Of a stretch of DNA of 7,895 nucleotides, positions 6,051-7,895 are shown piece after piece. Where the stretch lies: NCBI GenBank assembly GCA_016282215.1, contig JAEEKC010000041.1, positions 1-7,895 of the forward strand, in the 5' to 3' direction. Under the pieces are notes generated by a model, which saw only the letters and a list, made by a program, of their open reading frames with translations, was not told the origin of the DNA and searched no databases. This DNA comes from Lachnospiraceae bacterium (GTDB lineage Bacteria; Bacillota; Clostridia; Lachnospirales; Lachnospiraceae). How positions within the stretch are numbered: position 1 is the stretch's first letter; each line of letters opens with the position of its first letter. The position numbers were made by a program, and so were the translations under genes.

Positions 6051-7004
6051 TTACGGACTGACTGCGGTCAGCTGCTGTCTGAGCCAGTGATAAATATCCT
6101 CAAAAACCCTGTCTCTGTCTTTTTCATTTAAGATCTCATGACGCATACCCGGATACATCTTGATGGAAACACGACTGAGTCCCAGATTCAGATAGGTATC
6201 ATAAAGCTCCTGCGGATCTTTTCCCCAGGCGCCCACCGGATCCTCCGTTCCCGAAGCGATCAGGATCGGGAGTTTTTGGGGAATTCTCGTCATCAGGTTT
6301 TTCAGCTGCATCCTGCGGCTCATTTCCACCAATGTGTCAAAGCCTTCCACACAAAAAGTAAAGCCTGTGCAAAGCGGATCCTTCACATATTTGTCAAGCT
6401 CTTCTTCATCGGAATTCACCCAGTCATATAAGGTAACCGGCTGCTCAATGTGATCCAGATATTTTCCAAAACAAAGTGAAACAACTTTTTTGCTGATATG
6501 CTTCGGCCCTTTCACGGCGATCAGGCTCTTCGTGATCAGCTGTGAAGCGGCCAGCAGCGGCATCGGAACCGTTCCCGTTCCCATGATGATAGCGCCGTCG
6601 ATCCCCTTACCGTAGCGCAGCAAGTAGTTACGCAGCATAATGGAGCCCATGCTGTGGCCCAAAATAAAATATGGGATCTGTTCACCCAGTTTTTCCTGCG
6701 TCATTTTCTTCAGCCTGTGAACATCCCTGACTAAAACCGTAGCCGCGTCATTCTCACAGAAATAGCCGAAGGTTCCGCCCTCCGGCACGCTCTTTCCATG
6801 TCCGAGATGATCCTCGCCGGTCACATAAAAACCCTGCTCTGCAAGAAAACGGGCAAATCTGTCATACCGGTCGATGTACTCATTCATCCCGTGAATGATC
6901 TGTACGACGGCAAGGGGCTCCGTATCCGGAGCCCAGCTTGTCGCATATAATTGTGTTTTTCCGTCCCGTGAGTCGAAACGGAATTCTTCTTTTGTTATGT
7001 TCAT
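6051..7004 (-). CDS. Alpha/beta hydrolase, monoacylglycerol lipase/lysophospholipase type
   Basis: A 317-residue serine hydrolase of the Hydrolase_4 type (PF12146, the PldB/monoglyceride lipase group). The full triad is visible: Ser118 in the nucleophile elbow GHSMGS (116-121), Asp255 in SGTEDPVG (251-258), and His289 in MRHEILNE (287-294). The oxyanion region is HGMNEY (38-43), followed by the family's typical EDHLGHGKS (64-72). A cap region lies between about 145 and 235. There is no signal peptide, so it should be cytoplasmic. The likely substrates are monoacylglycerols, lysophospholipids or other carboxyl esters; the sequence does not decide which. The ATG has AGGA about 10 bases upstream (minus-strand TAGGAAAAACAT). 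It lies 83 bases after metG, with a palindrome between, and 17 bases before the next gene. Confidence 0.9.
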   Translation of the reverse strand: MNITKEEFRFDSRDGKTQLYATSWAPDTEPLAVVQIIHGMNEYIDRYDRFARFLAEQGFYVTGEDHLGHGKSVPEGGTFGYFCENDAATVLVRDVHRLKKMTQEKLGEQIPYFILGHSMGSIMLRNYLLRYGKGIDGAIIMGTGTVPMPLLAASQLITKSLIAVKGPKHISKKVVSLCFGKYLDHIEQPVTLYDWVNSDEEELDKYVKDPLCTGFTFCVEGFDTLVEMSRRMQLKNLMTRIPQKLPILIASGTEDPVGAWGKDPQELYDTYLNLGLSRVSIKMYPGMRHEILNEKDRDRVFEDIYHWLRQQLTAVSP

Positions 7005-7025
7005 ATGTTTTTCCTATGAGAGAGA

Positions 7026-7061
7026 CCCCTCATCAGTCAGCTTCCCCCAGTGGGGGAAGCC
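7026..7061. repeat. Short palindromic element between metG and the hydrolase gene
   Basis: GCTTCCCCC (7040-7048) and GGGGGAAGC (7052-7060) form a perfect 9-bp stem with an AGT loop, preceded by CCCCTCATCAGTCA (7026-7039). The combination of CCTCATCnGTCA with a CTTCCCC/GGGGAAG palindrome resembles a repeat I recall in many clostridial intergenic regions (memory, not a search). Here it looks like a single shortened copy. No T run follows on either strand, so it is a poor terminator for metG. It could stabilise mRNA ends or mark the boundary between metG and the downstream genes. Confidence 0.6.
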
Positions 7062-7065
7062 TCTG

Positions 7066-7095
7066 TTTATACTTCGGATACTATAAATCACCCAA
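7066..7095 (-). promoter_or_regulatory. Possible promoter for the hydrolase gene group
   Basis: On the minus strand, TTGGGT (7090-7095) and TATAAA (7066-7071) are 18 bases apart, just at the metG stop codon. The -35 match is only partial. If real, it would transcribe the hydrolase and the genes after it independently of metG, and the palindrome would lie at its 5' end. Support is weak. Confidence 0.3.
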
Positions 7096-7895
7096 TTTCA
7101 CTACCGGATGGTAACGATTTCTCCGGGCTCATCAGCGCAAGCTCACCGTCAGGACCTTCCGCGCACAGCAGCATTCCCTGACTCTCAAGGCCTGCCATGG
7201 TGCGGGGTGCAAGGTTCAAAAGAACCATCACCTTCTTACCCACCATCTGTTCAGCCGTATAATGCGGCCGGATACCGGAGAGGATCTGTCTTGTCTGATC
7301 ACCGATCTTTACCTGAGAGCAAAGGAGTTTCTTGCTCTTCTTTACCTCCTCGCATGCGATGATCTCACCCACTGCAAACTGCAGCTTTGCAAAATCATCA
7401 TAGGTGATCTCTTCTTTGTTCTCCACATGGATCGCAGCGCCATCACTGCTGCCCTGTCCGCCTGCAGAGCCGGTCAGTTCAGCCATTTTGGCATCCGCTT
7501 CTTCCTGCGTCATCCGGCCTGCAGCCACAAGGTTTGCAAACGCTTTGGTCTGATGCTCTATAAAGTCCGCTCTCTGAGCAGCCTCAACCTCCGCTGCCTT
7601 GGCAAGGATCGCATCTTTATCCAGTCTTGCAAACAAAATTTCCGGCGCGTCCGTTACTTTATTTCCGTTTGCATACTGTCCGAAACTGCCCAGTGTATCA
7701 AAAGCATACAGCTGCGCGTTTAACTGTGCGGCGATCTTTTTTGCAGTATCCGGCATAAACGGATATACCAAAGAAGCACCGATCATGATGCCTTCGCACA
7801 GATTGTACAGCACGGTGGCAAGGCGGTCTTTTTTGCTCTCGTCCTTTGCCAGTACCCAGGGCTCAGTTTCGTCGATATATTTGTTGCAGCGTTTG
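7088..7895 (-). CDS. metG: Methionyl-tRNA synthetase, C-terminal part (5' end outside the window)
   Basis: The last 268 codons of MetRS, which charges tRNA-Met with methionine. The reading frame stays open through the window edge, so the ATG at 7813 is internal: upstream of it the frame still reads NKYIDETEPWVLAKDESKK, a hallmark of the MetRS anticodon-binding helical domain. That domain continues to about 7620 and is followed by a Gly/Ser-rich linker (GSAGGQGSSDGA). The final ~105 residues form the EMAP-II/Arc1p-like tRNA-binding OB-fold (PF01588), with FAKLQFAVGEI, KIGDQTRQILSGI and NLAPRTMAGLESQGMLL. This domain promotes dimerisation and tRNA binding in many bacterial MetRS. The catalytic domain, with the HIGH and KMSKS motifs, is outside the window. 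No typical terminator follows, so read-through into the hydrolase gene is possible. Confidence 0.96.
   Translation of the reverse strand, partial: KRCNKYIDETEPWVLAKDESKKDRLATVLYNLCEGIMIGASLVYPFMPDTAKKIAAQLNAQLYAFDTLGSFGQYANGNKVTDAPEILFARLDKDAILAKAAEVEAAQRADFIEHQTKAFANLVAAGRMTQEEADAKMAELTGSAGGQGSSDGAAIHVENKEEITYDDFAKLQFAVGEIIACEEVKKSKKLLCSQVKIGDQTRQILSGIRPHYTAEQMVGKKVMVLLNLAPRTMAGLESQGMLLCAEGPDGELALMSPEKSLPSGSEIG

Noticed and set aside
5455..6090. Plus-strand open frame of 211 codons
   Set aside because: It is antisense to the 218-residue membrane protein gene, which has a good ribosome binding site and operon context; the plus-strand translation shows no family features.
7040..7060. Hairpin as the metG terminator
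   Set aside because: The stem is strong but no T run follows on the minus strand (TGACTGATGAGG comes next), so an intrinsic terminator is not supported.

Overview
The window reads as chromosomal DNA from a low-to-mid GC Gram-positive anaerobe, most likely a Clostridia member of the Lachnospiraceae type. The reasons are a canonical T-box leader, AGGAGG-type ribosome binding sites, a DUF1002/YpuA-like secreted protein, a methionyl-tRNA synthetase with a C-terminal tRNA-binding domain, and a short palindrome with a CCCTCATC-type flank that I recall from clostridial intergenic repeats. The assignment is inference from gene content; there is no rRNA or other taxonomic marker. I see no CRISPR array, transposase, phage gene or tRNA gene.

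Left part (1-2112). A strong hairpin terminator (45-80) lies beyond the 3' end of a minus-strand gene for a TrpB2-type tryptophan synthase beta chain (93-1463). Upstream of this gene is a ~650-base non-coding block, and nearly all of it can be explained. It holds a consensus promoter (1944-1973, minus), a complete T-box riboswitch (about 1655-1937, minus) with specifier codon UGG (Trp) and an intrinsic terminator, and then a compact cluster of three hairpins (1521-1632) of unknown function between that terminator and the trpB2 ribosome binding site. The logic is clear: uncharged tRNA-Trp should allow read-through into trpB2. No trpA is visible beside it, so the enzyme may serve indole salvage rather than de novo synthesis.

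Middle part (2005-3294). A second, divergent consensus promoter (2005-2033, plus), only about 30 bases from the first, drives a single gene for a CPA2-family Na+/H+ antiporter (GerN/NapA type) without a regulatory RCK domain.

Right part (3309-7895). Five minus-strand genes are closely spaced and probably co-transcribed at least in part, in the order metG (3' part only, cut by the window end), an alpha/beta hydrolase of the monoacylglycerol lipase/lysophospholipase type, a membrane-anchored protein of unknown function, a DUF1002 secreted protein, and a cysteine synthase with altered active-site loops. A perfect GC-rich palindrome lies between metG and the hydrolase. The last gene, cysK, converges on the antiporter gene with only 14 bases between stop codons and no visible terminator.

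Most of the window is ordinary housekeeping. The parts worth a second look are the Trp T-box on a lone trpB2, the multi-hairpin element in its leader, the unusual CysK loops, and the uncharacterised 218-residue membrane protein.
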